From Pseudomonadota bacterium (GTDB taxonomy: Bacteria; Pseudomonadota; Gammaproteobacteria; Xanthomonadales; Wenzhouxiangellaceae), in contig CP053448.1 in the NCBI GenBank assembly GCA_013285445.1, positions 3,207,530 through 3,271,529 on the forward strand: a DNA stretch of 64,000 nucleotides, given 5' to 3'. Numbering within the stretch: the first letter of the stretch is position 1; each line of letters begins with the position of its first letter. Below the pieces are notes generated by a model. That model worked only from the letters and a program-made list of their open reading frames with translations. It was not told the DNA's origin and searched no databases. A program made the translations under genes and the position numbers. This document shows positions 27,901 through 35,155 of this stretch, piece by piece.

Positions 27901-29332
27901 TCTCCTGCCCCAGGGTCGCGGCATTGAGGCCGTCCAGATCGCCGCTGAAACTCGAGAAAGCGCTGCCCGGCACCAGACGGCCGTCATTCGAAATATTGAC
28001 GTTGCTGATGATCAGGTTGGCGCCCTTGGTACACCAGGGGCGGCTTGCATAGGGATCATCCCATTCGCTGACCGGCAAATCGAGACTGCCGCCCAGCCGG
28101 ATCGGAACGCGCTCGGAACCATTGGTCAGGGGCGGCACCATGGCCGCAGTCGGACTGGCCTTGCCCGCATAGTAGCGCAGCGCCTCGTAGACCATCTCGG
28201 CCACCGGGTTGCCCCAGTCCGGAAACTCGCCCTGGTTCATCGATCGCTGGGTCAGCCAGGCGCCGGACCAGCCGGGATAATAGGCGCGGCCGGACTGGAA
28301 GCCAACAATGCGCAGGCTGTCAATCGTACGGATGATGCCATCCACATCGGAAAGCTGACCGGTGTCGGCGTTGATCTCGGACGAGATATTGTCCATCTGC
28401 CGACGCAGCACGCCACCGGACATATTGTTCAGGTAGCTGCCCGTAATCAAGCCAAAGTGCATCTGGCCCTCCTGACCAAAATCCTGCAGCAGACCGGTTG
28501 GCTTGTAGTGCCCGCTGGGATAGCGCTGGCAGTTGTCTTCCGGCATGTTCTCGTCACAAACCTCGACCCGCACGACAAAATCCCTGCGCGTATCGGCATC
28601 CGAAGTGCACAGCGGGCCACTGCCGCCATTCAGGCAGCGATCCCCGGCCACCGGGCGCTCGATGGCGACCCATTCCCAGACACGAAAACCCGTGTTGGCC
28701 AGCACGCGCATCAGCGGTTCGTCCGGGTTGGCTGTCAGGCTGGTGTTGGCGAACAGGTGATATCGCCCGGTGCCCGGCAAGCCCAGCGGGGTGTAGTCCC
28801 TGATGTCGTAGCCATCGCGCTCGGGGCTCTGATATTCCTTGCCCCAGGAGTGCGCGTCCTGGGCAATGTAGGAACGCTGCAGAACCGTCCGGTCTTCGCT
28901 GTCGACCAGCCGCGACCCGCCATAGAGCACTTTTCTCAGGGCATCAATGCGCGCCGTCGTGACCCAGTTGAGGAAATCGCCGCTCCAGCCGGAGCCGCAT
29001 TTCTTGGTGGCTGTTTCGCCAGTCGGTTCGAACACCTTGCCGCCGGAGTCGTACGAGTAACACTTGAATGAATCGAAGTAGCCAAAGTAGTCGATCTCGT
29101 CAGGTTTGTATCCGATATCCGGCGCCCCGTTTCCGGTCAGGTCAGACGCATCGTTGTAGGCCTCATAGAACAGCGAATGGTCGCGACCCATGACCATCAT
29201 GTTCATCGGCGGGTAGTTGGCGGCCTGAAACAGCGGCCCCTGTGCAATATCGAGCTGGTCGGCAGAAACCACGCCGGCCCATGCCATCAAGGCGCTGCAG
29301 ATTGTCAGTCGAACGCGTTTTTCAATGCTCAT
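24905..29332 (-). CDS. pilY1: PilY1-type pilus-tip adhesin/biogenesis factor
   Basis: 1475 residues with a signal peptide (SIEKRVRLTICSALMAWAGVVSA). The N-terminal half (about 40-800) is a large variable region including a Cys-rich stretch. The C-terminal half (about 960-1330) is the PilY beta-propeller, with repeats such as TLYVGANAGMLHAFDAETG, GGRSVFALDVTDP, YGSPSITRLADG and IFGNGYNG. A Gly/Asp/Pro-rich linker (about 1390-1435) leads to a short Cys-containing tail. PilY1 sits at the pilus tip and affects adhesion and retraction. The ATG at 29332 has GAGG upstream; a GTG at 29383 is less likely. Confidence 0.94.
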   Translation of the reverse strand: MSIEKRVRLTICSALMAWAGVVSADQLDIAQGPLFQAANYPPMNMMVMGRDHSLFYEAYNDASDLTGNGAPDIGYKPDEIDYFGYFDSFKCYSYDSGGKVFEPTGETATKKCGSGWSGDFLNWVTTARIDALRKVLYGGSRLVDSEDRTVLQRSYIAQDAHSWGKEYQSPERDGYDIRDYTPLGLPGTGRYHLFANTSLTANPDEPLMRVLANTGFRVWEWVAIERPVAGDRCLNGGSGPLCTSDADTRRDFVVRVEVCDENMPEDNCQRYPSGHYKPTGLLQDFGQEGQMHFGLITGSYLNNMSGGVLRRQMDNISSEINADTGQLSDVDGIIRTIDSLRIVGFQSGRAYYPGWSGAWLTQRSMNQGEFPDWGNPVAEMVYEALRYYAGKASPTAAMVPPLTNGSERVPIRLGGSLDLPVSEWDDPYASRPWCTKGANLIISNVNISNDGRLVPGSAFSSFSGDLDGLNAATLGQEIWNLEHGGSSAHFIGQSGAHADGAPTVKTVSSLGNIRGLSPAEPTKEGTYYSASVARFGIKDDLREDLESEQLIETFSVALASQLPKIEMPIGDQVITMVPFGKSVNGCIGTNPNRDRFQPMAQIVDFFIEEWANTHPQNMDGSVNGGRPFASFRINFEDVEQAADHDMDGIVNYQIAVQEDGSLDVSLTPEYYAGCIKMNVGYVISGVESDFKHPLLPDQTVRAAADGLYLEVRGDPNAGDNMVYYLNTPPAIPPGACAMQPVPPQYQADCTTAPGMPPENMNEPVTRTFYPAGSEAATVLRDPLWYAAKYGNSSNEDLDPGETPENYFLVTNAATLKEQLERAFQQILDLNAVTTLQTNSTRLQTNSLLYQASFETEHWGGEIKAMDPESLDVEWQASEQLPEPDARNIWTWDVANADALEFSADNADYFGDIIFPAAADGADRAVLLVEYVRGSRELEEANGGPLRTRESLVGAIVNSQLNLATQRNEGWARLPADQGGGVEGSGSYGHYLENVKVNRPDTLYVGANAGMLHAFDAETGQERFAYVPRAVLEKLPDMARPEFTSRFYVDGQITVADARIGGQWKSVLVGALGAGGRSVFALDVTDPANFGADDVLWEFTIDPTDDRGDPDLGHVYGSPSITRLADGTWVAIFGNGYNGASNHPALFVIDLASGQRLHKAEPSIPNNQLPAVNGLASPALLMEVSQRNHVWRAYAGDLSGRIWRFDFDENGAPSVPEIGSGNGHWLFRTEDGRAITSTPTLATSVQGGVNVFFGTGKLIENSDREDQTVESFYMVRDVNEQVSLNDLGQRSLVQENENDSFRSVSRDSDGNRGWQLTLSVGGNGGERVLSRPSVGFGTLIFATFEPDFTECSQGGDQRFYVLDAASGEGDLSLAACPACAGMTIGSGAPISPPVVIVPPDHGGDQGDGGTDSGPGLPDPDDGDGGDDGETPPEPPEVATGDRSAWCSSFGFINPATSQFQTVGNICDGRQVWRQAR

Positions 29333-29388
29333 TGTTGCCTCGCTCGCGGCTCCAGAGCCGTCTGATTGTTTCGATTCGGTCACACGGA

Positions 29389-29958
29389 CTATTCAGGCCA
29401 GAAGAAAATGGTCTGCACCAGCGCCTCGGCGCGGCGCGATGCGTCACCCGGCCCGAACGCGCGCGCCAGCACCAGATAATAACGATCTGAAACCGGGGTT
29501 CCGTCGGATCGCTGATTGTCGTCCATCGGTCGGCAAGCCGATCCCTGCGGCAGCCCGGTATTCGGGTTGATATAGTCGCCCAGTGCAATGATGAAGAAAT
29601 CGTTGCCCGTGGTCGGCGCCGTCTGCCAGGGCACATTGTCCCAATCCACCCCGTATCGCCGCTCCAGGGTGCAGTCATTGGGCATATTGACGAGATTCAG
29701 GTCATCGGCCCATGTCGGTATCACCGGCAGTCCGCCAGTTGTCCCGGCGGCCATTTGTACCAGTCGATCCTCGATTTCGCGCAGCGTGGCTTCTGCCTGC
29801 TGAAAGGCGACGTTGTATTCGCGAACGTTGCTGGCCATGCGTTCCTGCATGATGCTGACGTTGCTGGAGGTCAAACCCAGCAGGGTCAGCATCAGCAATA
29901 TCATCAGCCCAACGAACAGCGCCACACCCCGTTGTCTTGAAACCGAAATGGCTTGCAT
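29389..29958 (-). CDS. pilX: Type IV minor pilin PilX
   Basis: 189 residues. RQRGVALFVGLMILLMLTLL is a prepilin-like N-terminus with processing after Gly11. The residue at mature position 5 is Val rather than Glu, as in tip-located GspK-like pilins. The SSNVSIMQERMASNVREYNVAFQQAEATLREIE segment is typical of PilX N-domains. The head ends in hydrophobic QTIFFWPE. It sits between pilW and pilY1; 18 bp separate it from pilW. Confidence 0.9.
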   Translation of the reverse strand: MQAISVSRQRGVALFVGLMILLMLTLLGLTSSNVSIMQERMASNVREYNVAFQQAEATLREIEDRLVQMAAGTTGGLPVIPTWADDLNLVNMPNDCTLERRYGVDWDNVPWQTAPTTGNDFFIIALGDYINPNTGLPQGSACRPMDDNQRSDGTPVSDRYYLVLARAFGPGDASRRAEALVQTIFFWPE

Positions 29959-29976
29959 AGCTCTTTCCCTTGCGAG

Positions 29977-31146
29977 TTATTGCACGATGATTCGATTGCG
30001 CACGGCCACGGTGGTCGCAAATGTCTGCCGCAATCGCCGATCAGGCGCATTCATGATGGGGGTACCCGCCAGATCATAGGTGCCCTGCAGCAGCGTGGCA
30101 TCGGCATTGTTGGCGGACCGAACCAGCAAACTGATACGCATGGCGATGACCAGACCCCAGTCACGAACCTCGTCAGCCGGCAGCCAGAAGTCGATACTCT
30201 GCCCGTCACCGGCCGGAGCAGGCAGGCTGAAGCCATAGAGCACCTGCATGGACTCGACCCCCTCAACGAGTTCCTCCGGCAGCAGATCCTCATCTCTCAA
30301 TCCGCGGGACAGATCGAGCCGATAAAGGCCGGGTTCCTCGCGCGCAGCGTTGTAGCCAATGTAATAGGCCACGACCTGGGCTGAAAAAACCTGGGCTGTT
30401 TCGTTGTAATCAGTACCCCAGGGGTTGAGTCCGGGCGGCTTGTTGCCCGGGCCGGGATTGCTACAGCTCTGTACCGGCTTGGAGAGGCTTCCGTCGGCAT
30501 TGTTGGCGTTGGACTGCTGGAAAATATCCGCCCCGTTGGCGCAATCCGTGACCATGATGATCCCACGCCTGGGCACCGTGCCCGATATCAGTCCGATATT
30601 GGTGTTGTTCTGATTGCTGTCGACAAGAACGTCCTGCAGCTCAAGAGACCGAATGACAAGCACATCGGAACCCGTAACAACCTGGTCCTGCAAGGCATCG
30701 GGCAGCTGCAGCTGCGAGCCGTCAGGCTGGCGCGACTGCCAGTTTCCAACCGCCAGGTCTGCTGGACTCAGGTCCTCGGGCAGTTCGGTCGCAGGATCGC
30801 CTACAGCGGTTCCACTGAACTCCCAGCCGACCACGGACTGGCTGGGGTCGAACAATATATCAACATAGCCACCGCAGTCCTCGTTGAGGTGGTTGCGGAT
30901 ATTCATCTGGCCGGCGCAAAAACCGTGTGTGCCGATGCCGCGCGTTTCGCGCTTAAGCATCTCGATCATGAAACGGCCGTTTTCCTGCACTCGTGCCAGC
31001 GCTTCGTTGCTGTTGTAGGTCATCTTCGAGCCAACGAAAAGCTGCAGGATGCCACCGACAAGCAGCAGTCCCAGAACCAGTGCCACGAGCAGCTCGACGA
31101 GGCTTAATCCTTTGCTTTTTTGCGGAAATTGACTGGAATGGTTCAC
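29977..31146 (-). CDS. pilW: Type IV minor pilin PilW
   Basis: 389 residues from a GTG at 31146, which has AGAGGG about eight bases upstream. The prepilin site is KSKG^LSLVELLVAL (Gly13, Glu at mature +5). The helix LVLGLLLVGGILQLFVGSKMTY, then ARVQENGRFMIEMLKRETR, is the PilW hallmark. The C-terminal head contains Cys pairs (SCSNPG, TDCANG). PilW is a tip minor pilin. pilV lies 16 bp upstream in the operon. Confidence 0.93.
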   Translation of the reverse strand: MNHSSQFPQKSKGLSLVELLVALVLGLLLVGGILQLFVGSKMTYNSNEALARVQENGRFMIEMLKRETRGIGTHGFCAGQMNIRNHLNEDCGGYVDILFDPSQSVVGWEFSGTAVGDPATELPEDLSPADLAVGNWQSRQPDGSQLQLPDALQDQVVTGSDVLVIRSLELQDVLVDSNQNNTNIGLISGTVPRRGIIMVTDCANGADIFQQSNANNADGSLSKPVQSCSNPGPGNKPPGLNPWGTDYNETAQVFSAQVVAYYIGYNAAREEPGLYRLDLSRGLRDEDLLPEELVEGVESMQVLYGFSLPAPAGDGQSIDFWLPADEVRDWGLVIAMRISLLVRSANNADATLLQGTYDLAGTPIMNAPDRRLRQTFATTVAVRNRIIVQ

Positions 31147-31162
31147 CGATCGGCCCTCTGGA

Positions 31163-31591
31163 TTAGATTCTGGTATTGATGACAATGGACTCGCCGGCCT
31201 CGGGCGTGTCTCCGATACGATCATCTGCCCAGGTGACGGTGATCGACACCACGCCGTCGGCGGCTGCCCCGACCACATTCACGGCCAGATTGCCGTTTGG
31301 CAGCATCTGGGTCACCAACTCCTGCCAACGGGCGATCGCCGGCAAGGTGCCACCGCTTTGGAACACGGAGCGGTTGGCGCGAACATGATCAGCCACCTCG
31401 TAGGCCAGATTCAGCGCCTGGGTCTGCTGATAGGCCGCTTGACCGCTTTGGATCGAAAACCCCTGAAGTGCAGCCAGGCCGAGCACGCCGACCGACAGCA
31501 CGAGAGCGGTCACCAGCACCTCGATCATCGTGACGCCGCGCTGCCTCCTGAAGCTGCCAGAGTAAGGCCGAAACATTGGCTTGCCGCTCAT
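31163..31591 (-). CDS. pilV: Type IV minor pilin PilV
   Basis: 142 residues from ATG 31591 (GGAG eight bases upstream; a GTG three codons earlier is possible). The leader FRRQRG^VTMIEVLVTALVLSVGVLGLA has Glu at +5, followed by the PilV-typical LQGFSIQSGQAAYQQTQALNLAYEVADHVRANR. The head is short with no evident Cys pair. It overlaps or abuts the upstream fimT stop (31594), consistent with coupled translation. Confidence 0.92.
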   Translation of the reverse strand: MSGKPMFRPYSGSFRRQRGVTMIEVLVTALVLSVGVLGLAALQGFSIQSGQAAYQQTQALNLAYEVADHVRANRSVFQSGGTLPAIARWQELVTQMLPNGNLAVNVVGAAADGVVSITVTWADDRIGDTPEAGESIVINTRI

Positions 31592-31593
31592 AA

Positions 31594-32130
31594 TCAACAC
31601 TCCACTCGTTCAACAATCGCTCTGCCGCCGGCAACTATCCGGATGTCCCGCGCCGAGTCGCGAGTGCAGTGCGGAATCCGAAGCTGAAACACGATCGGAA
31701 AGGTGGCCGCTGCCGTATCCACTTCACCGCGCGGCAGGTAGCGAACGAAGGTCTCCGAATCCGATGGCGTAATGGTGCTGTTGCCGGTTACGGCTGGCCA
31801 GACTCGCAGAATTTCGCTAACGCTGACCGAGTTGTCACCGGCTCCATTGGCATCGGTTGCAACGATCCAGCCGTCGGTCCACGCACCGCCGCAGCTTGGT
31901 GTTTCTGCGCTGGTGTCGCTGGCACACACCGTAACCGGACGATTTCGCTTCAGCGCCTCGCTGCGCGCCAGTTGCATGGCCGTGACGAATTCGTTGGCCT
32001 GCGAGGTGAGCCGATTATTTTGAATAGCGTCAAGAAAGCTGGGCACAGCCGTGACCAGCAGGATCGCCAGCAAAGAGATGGAGATCAGCAGTTCGAGAAG
32101 CGTAAAGCCCGCGGGGCGCTTGTTGGTCAC
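31594..32130 (-). CDS. fimT: FimT/FimU-type (GspH family) minor pilin
   Basis: 178 residues from a GTG at 32130. Leader KRPAG^FTLLELLISISLLAILLVTAVP, Glu at +5, followed by NNRLTSQANEFVTAMQLARSEALKRNRPVTVC, the GspH/FimT domain signature. Cysteines in VCASD and PSCGG and the end (HCTRD, VEC) suggest disulfides. It is first in the operon, in the place FimU occupies in Pseudomonas. The frame is open far upstream without pilin character, so the start is set by the leader peptide. Confidence 0.9.
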   Translation of the reverse strand: MTNKRPAGFTLLELLISISLLAILLVTAVPSFLDAIQNNRLTSQANEFVTAMQLARSEALKRNRPVTVCASDTSAETPSCGGAWTDGWIVATDANGAGDNSVSVSEILRVWPAVTGNSTITPSDSETFVRYLPRGEVDTAAATFPIVFQLRIPHCTRDSARDIRIVAGGRAIVERVEC

Positions 32131-32471
32131 GGTGCGTTTTCCCGGATACAGGGACAGGCCTATACCGTAATGATTCGCCCGCGAAAGGGAAAGGGGTGGC
32201 CGACCAGCGGCAGCGAGACACGGACAAGCGGACGTATGGCCTCGCCGAATCGCCCAGACGGCCATGATGCACACCCCGACTGCGACCAGCGCAGAACAAG
32301 CCCCACGCCCGACCTTGGAAGCCCACATCAACAAACCATGAAGCACGAGGCGCTGACTGTGACCTGCCCCACAGGCGCGGCGATATCCGACCACCGGCAG
32401 CGGACAGGCCGTTCCGCTCGCCGCACCGGCCGGTTCCGGCAGATTGATTCGGGGTCAGGTTGAAAGCGGGG
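32131..32471. other. Intergenic region upstream of the pilin operon
   Basis: About 340 bp without a supportable gene. It separates the fimT start from the rpmE terminator and must contain the pilin-operon promoter. On the minus strand a GGTATAGG near 32160 could be part of a -10, but I find no convincing -35 or sigma-54 element. Confidence 0.5.
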
Positions 32472-32506
32472 AAAACGGCTGCCGGGGGATGATCGCCCGA
32501 CAGCCG
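32472..32506 (-). terminator. Rho-independent terminator of rpmE
   Basis: On the minus strand, CGGCTG...CAGCCG arms (32501-32506 and 32476-32481) enclose an inner CGGG/CCCG pairing and are followed by TTTT. It lies 17 bp downstream of the L31 stop codon. Confidence 0.75.
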
Positions 32507-32522
32507 GGAGTGTTTCCAGCGC

Positions 32523-32774
32523 TTACTGCTTGCTCTTGCCGTAGCGCTGCTTGAAGCGGTCGACGCGGCCGCCAGAGTCCATGATCTTGTGCTTGCCGGT
32601 GTAGAAGGGGTGGGACTTGCTCGAGACTTCCACCTTGACCAGCGGATACTCGTTGCCGTCTTCCCACTTGATGGTCTCCTTGGTCTGAACCGTCGAGCGG
32701 GTCTTGAACATCAGATCGCTCGAAAGATCCTGGAAGACCACTTCGCGGTACTCCGGATGGATTTCAGGCTTCAT
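32523..32774 (-). CDS. rpmE2: 50S ribosomal protein L31, type B
   Basis: 83 residues starting [19 protein letters not shown], with [33 protein letters not shown], a clear L31 signature. There is no Cys, so the CxxC zinc site of type A L31 is absent and this is the zinc-independent paralogue, often derepressed by Zur under zinc limitation. No Zur box was identified upstream. The start is the ATG at 32774. It is monocistronic with its own terminator. Confidence 0.95.
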   Translation of the reverse strand: MKPEIHPEYREVVFQDLSSDLMFKTRSTVQTKETIKWEDGNEYPLVKVEVSSKSHPFYTGKHKIMDSGGRVDRFKQRYGKSKQ

Positions 32775-33014
32775 CGCTTGTCGTCCTGGGCTATCTGGAA
32801 AATAGCCGGGTATTTTGCCGGTTTGCCGTACATATTTCAAGCACTCCGCGGCTCGAAGGCGCATGCCGGCCCGTTGCCGACCATCGCAGCCGGCCCGGCA
32901 GCGGCCCCATCACCTCGTTCGCCGAACCGGTGCCGGATACAGCTAAAACCACATCGTGCAGCGAGGCGCAATCGCGGGACCAGGTCCGGCGCGCGGTCCT
33001 GTACACCGATTAGA

Positions 33015-34580
33015 ATGGCGGTCATGAACAGGAACAGCCAACAGTCAACCCGCGCCTGGCGGGTTGCCAGCGGCCATGCGGCCACAACACGGGCGGCCGT
33101 CACTGTACTCGAAGCCGGTGGCACGGCCGCCGACGCTGCGGTGGCCGCGGGCCTGGCCGCCACCGTCGCCGAACCGATGCTGTGCTCGCTTGGCGGCGGC
33201 CTGCACGCGCTGGTTGCCCAACGCGGCCGGGCACCCCTGGCGCTGGACGGGTTTGCTCACACGCCGCGCCAGCGGCGCGTCGACGATCTGGATTTCTATC
33301 CCATCACCGGCAATTTCGGCACTGACGTGCAGGAATTCCATGTCGGCATGGCCGCGATCGCCACCCCGGGGATGCTTGCGGCCCTGATCTCGCTGCACCG
33401 GCGCTACGGGCGCATGCCGCTGCAGCAGCTGGTCGAGCCGGCCCGGGCGCTGGCCGCTGACGGGGTCGGGCTCAATGATGTTCAGCACTACACCCTGCGC
33501 ATCCTCGAGCCGATCGTGCGCGCTACTGAAGCCAGCGCCCGGCTGTTCGGGCTGGCCGCCATCGACGCGCCCCTGCCAGACGTCGGCAGCGTGGTGCGCA
33601 ATCCCGACCTGGCCGGATTCCTCGAGCCGCTCGGCCAAGAAGGCCCCGATCTGTTCTACCGTGGCGAGGCGGCGCGCCGGCTGGCCGCTGATTCGGCTGA
33701 GCGCGGCGGCCATCTCGGCCTGGCGGATCTGGCCGGCTACCGGCCCCGCTGGCGACGACCGCTGACCTGGCGCTACCGTCACGCCAGGCTGTGGTCGACC
33801 CCGCCACCGGCCTTCGGCGGCATGATGCTTGCGCTGGCCACGCATGGCCTGGAACAGCACTTGCCGCCACACTGCACCTTCGGCGATGACGCTCATCTGG
33901 ATGCCCTGGTCCGGGCGATGCGCGACTCCGAGGACCTGCGGCATCAGCTCGAACGGCCCGACCTGCTGCACTCCGGGCGCGCGCTGCGTACGGCATTCCG
34001 TGGCCTGATCGACGCCGGCCCGTGGGTTGCGCGCGGCACGACCCACCTGAGCATCGACGACGGACGCGGTCTGGCGGTGGCCATGACCCTGTCAAACGGA
34101 GAGGGCTGCGGCTATGTGCTGCCGGACACCGGCATCATGCTCAACAACATGCTCGGCGAAGAGGACATCAACCGCACCGGCTTTCACACCTGGCCGCTCA
34201 ACCGGCGGCTGGCGTCAATGATGGCGCCGACCATTCTGCAGTGTGGCCGGCGCCGTTTTCTGCTCGGCAGCGGCGGGTCGAACCGCATCCGCACCACGCT
34301 GGCGCAGGTCATCTGCGCTCTGGTGGACTTCGATATGCCGCTGGAAGCTGCCATAGCCGCGCCGCGTCTGCACTTCGAGCGCGATGGCGCGGCCATGGAA
34401 ACACCGCCGCAAACGCCGCCGGAGCGCATCGGGTGGCTGCTGTCCCGATTCCCGGAGGCGCGCCGCTGGCCGCAGCGCAATCTCTACTTTGGCGGTGTAC
34501 ACGCCGTCGGCCCCGACAGCGCCGTCGCCGATATCCGCCGTGGCGGCTGCGCGACGAGCGCGGAACTTTGTGCTGAATAG
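33015..34580 (+). CDS. Gamma-glutamyltransferase family protein without signal peptide
   Basis: 521 residues of the GGT Ntn-hydrolase fold. The N-terminal VASGHAATTRAAVTVLEAGGTAADAAVAAGLA and the autoprocessing site GTTHLSIDDGRG (predicted nucleophile Thr342) are present, as are TLSNGEGCGY, LNNMLGEEDIN and GSGGSNRIRTT. Classical enzymes release gamma-glutamyl groups from glutathione in the periplasm. This protein is shorter than E. coli Ggt and has no export signal, so cytoplasmic location or another gamma-glutamyl substrate is possible. The start is ATG 33015 or 33024; neither has a strong ribosome site. Confidence 0.88.
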   Translation: MAVMNRNSQQSTRAWRVASGHAATTRAAVTVLEAGGTAADAAVAAGLAATVAEPMLCSLGGGLHALVAQRGRAPLALDGFAHTPRQRRVDDLDFYPITGNFGTDVQEFHVGMAAIATPGMLAALISLHRRYGRMPLQQLVEPARALAADGVGLNDVQHYTLRILEPIVRATEASARLFGLAAIDAPLPDVGSVVRNPDLAGFLEPLGQEGPDLFYRGEAARRLAADSAERGGHLGLADLAGYRPRWRRPLTWRYRHARLWSTPPPAFGGMMLALATHGLEQHLPPHCTFGDDAHLDALVRAMRDSEDLRHQLERPDLLHSGRALRTAFRGLIDAGPWVARGTTHLSIDDGRGLAVAMTLSNGEGCGYVLPDTGIMLNNMLGEEDINRTGFHTWPLNRRLASMMAPTILQCGRRRFLLGSGGSNRIRTTLAQVICALVDFDMPLEAAIAAPRLHFERDGAAMETPPQTPPERIGWLLSRFPEARRWPQRNLYFGGVHAVGPDSAVADIRRGGCATSAELCAE

Positions 34581-34627
34581 TGATGTCAACACTCTCGTGG
34601 AGTTCTGTCCGCAAGGAGGTTCACGTC

Positions 34628-34825
34628 ATGACTGTCCTACGTCTGACCCTGATTGCCGCCCTCGCCGTTGTGCTGGCTGGCTGTGCCTCGACAGCGCAGC
34701 GCAGCGCATCCAGCGAGATCAATGCCCAGTATGTCGCTGCCGTCGAGCAGGCCGCCAAGCAAGGCGGGGTTGAAATCATCTGGGTCAATCCGCCCCGACG
34801 CAGTGTAGCGAACCACGACGGTTAG
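34628..34825 (+). CDS. Small lipoprotein
   Basis: 65 residues. AGGAGG lies eight bases before the ATG at 34628, one of the strongest ribosome sites in the window. Signal MTVLRLTLIAALAVVLAGC has lipobox LAGC, so the mature protein starts at a lipidated Cys. The remainder, ASTAQRSASSEINAQYVAAVEQAAKQGG then VEIIWVNPPRR, suggests a helix then a short strand; no family recognised. It lies 47 bp after the gamma-glutamyltransferase gene and is followed by a terminator. Confidence 0.82.
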   Translation: MTVLRLTLIAALAVVLAGCASTAQRSASSEINAQYVAAVEQAAKQGGVEIIWVNPPRRSVANHDG

Positions 34826-34840
34826 CAGGCGGCGTTCCGG

Positions 34841-34880
34841 CCTGTCATTGCGGGCTGTTTGCCCCTGATGACAGGTTTTT
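34841..34880 (+). terminator. Rho-independent terminator
   Basis: CCTGTCAT (34841-34848) pairs with ATGACAGG (34868-34875), with an inner CGGGC/GCCC pairing, followed by TTTTT (34876-34880). It ends the gamma-glutamyltransferase/lipoprotein transcript. The MITE insertion begins two bases beyond the T run. Confidence 0.85.
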
Positions 34881-34882
34881 AC

Positions 34883-35153
34883 TAGTGTACCCCGTCACTC
34901 ATCTTGTGACTTATAGCGAGTGCCTCAGGGGCCAGATGCAAGGCGCGATTGCGCCGGCGTAGTGGGGCTACGTCAAGCAATCGCAACGCCGCAGATGGCC
35001 CCTGAGGCGCTCGCCCGACCGGGAGCGCCGTACAAGCCCGATCGCGGCGTTGACGCTCTTGCAAAGGGCACCCACCCTTCCCGGCGAGCGCCGCCTTGCG
35101 CTCGGGCTTGTACGGTGCTCTATAAGTTACAAGATGAGTGACGGGGTACACTA
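34883..35153 (-). mobile_element. MITE copy 2 (271 bp), inverted relative to copy 1
   Basis: Same terminal inverted repeats (GTGTACCCCGTCACTCATCT) and CTAG boundaries as 20657-20926, but the GTACAAGCCCGA hairpin is at the right end, so the copy is inverted. The two copies differ at only a few positions, suggesting recent movement. It lies between a terminator and the priA stop codon (two bases away), damaging neither. Confidence 0.9.
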
Positions 35154-35155
35154 GG

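Noticed and set aside
33011..33016. TAGAAT as a -10 box for a leaderless gamma-glutamyltransferase mRNA
   Set aside because: No -35 at proper spacing (GGCGCG is found), so the match is not convincing.
34882..35151. Frames inside the MITEs (60-90 codons)
   Set aside because: They start and end within terminal or hairpin sequence, are not DDE-like, and both copies are explained as a non-autonomous element.
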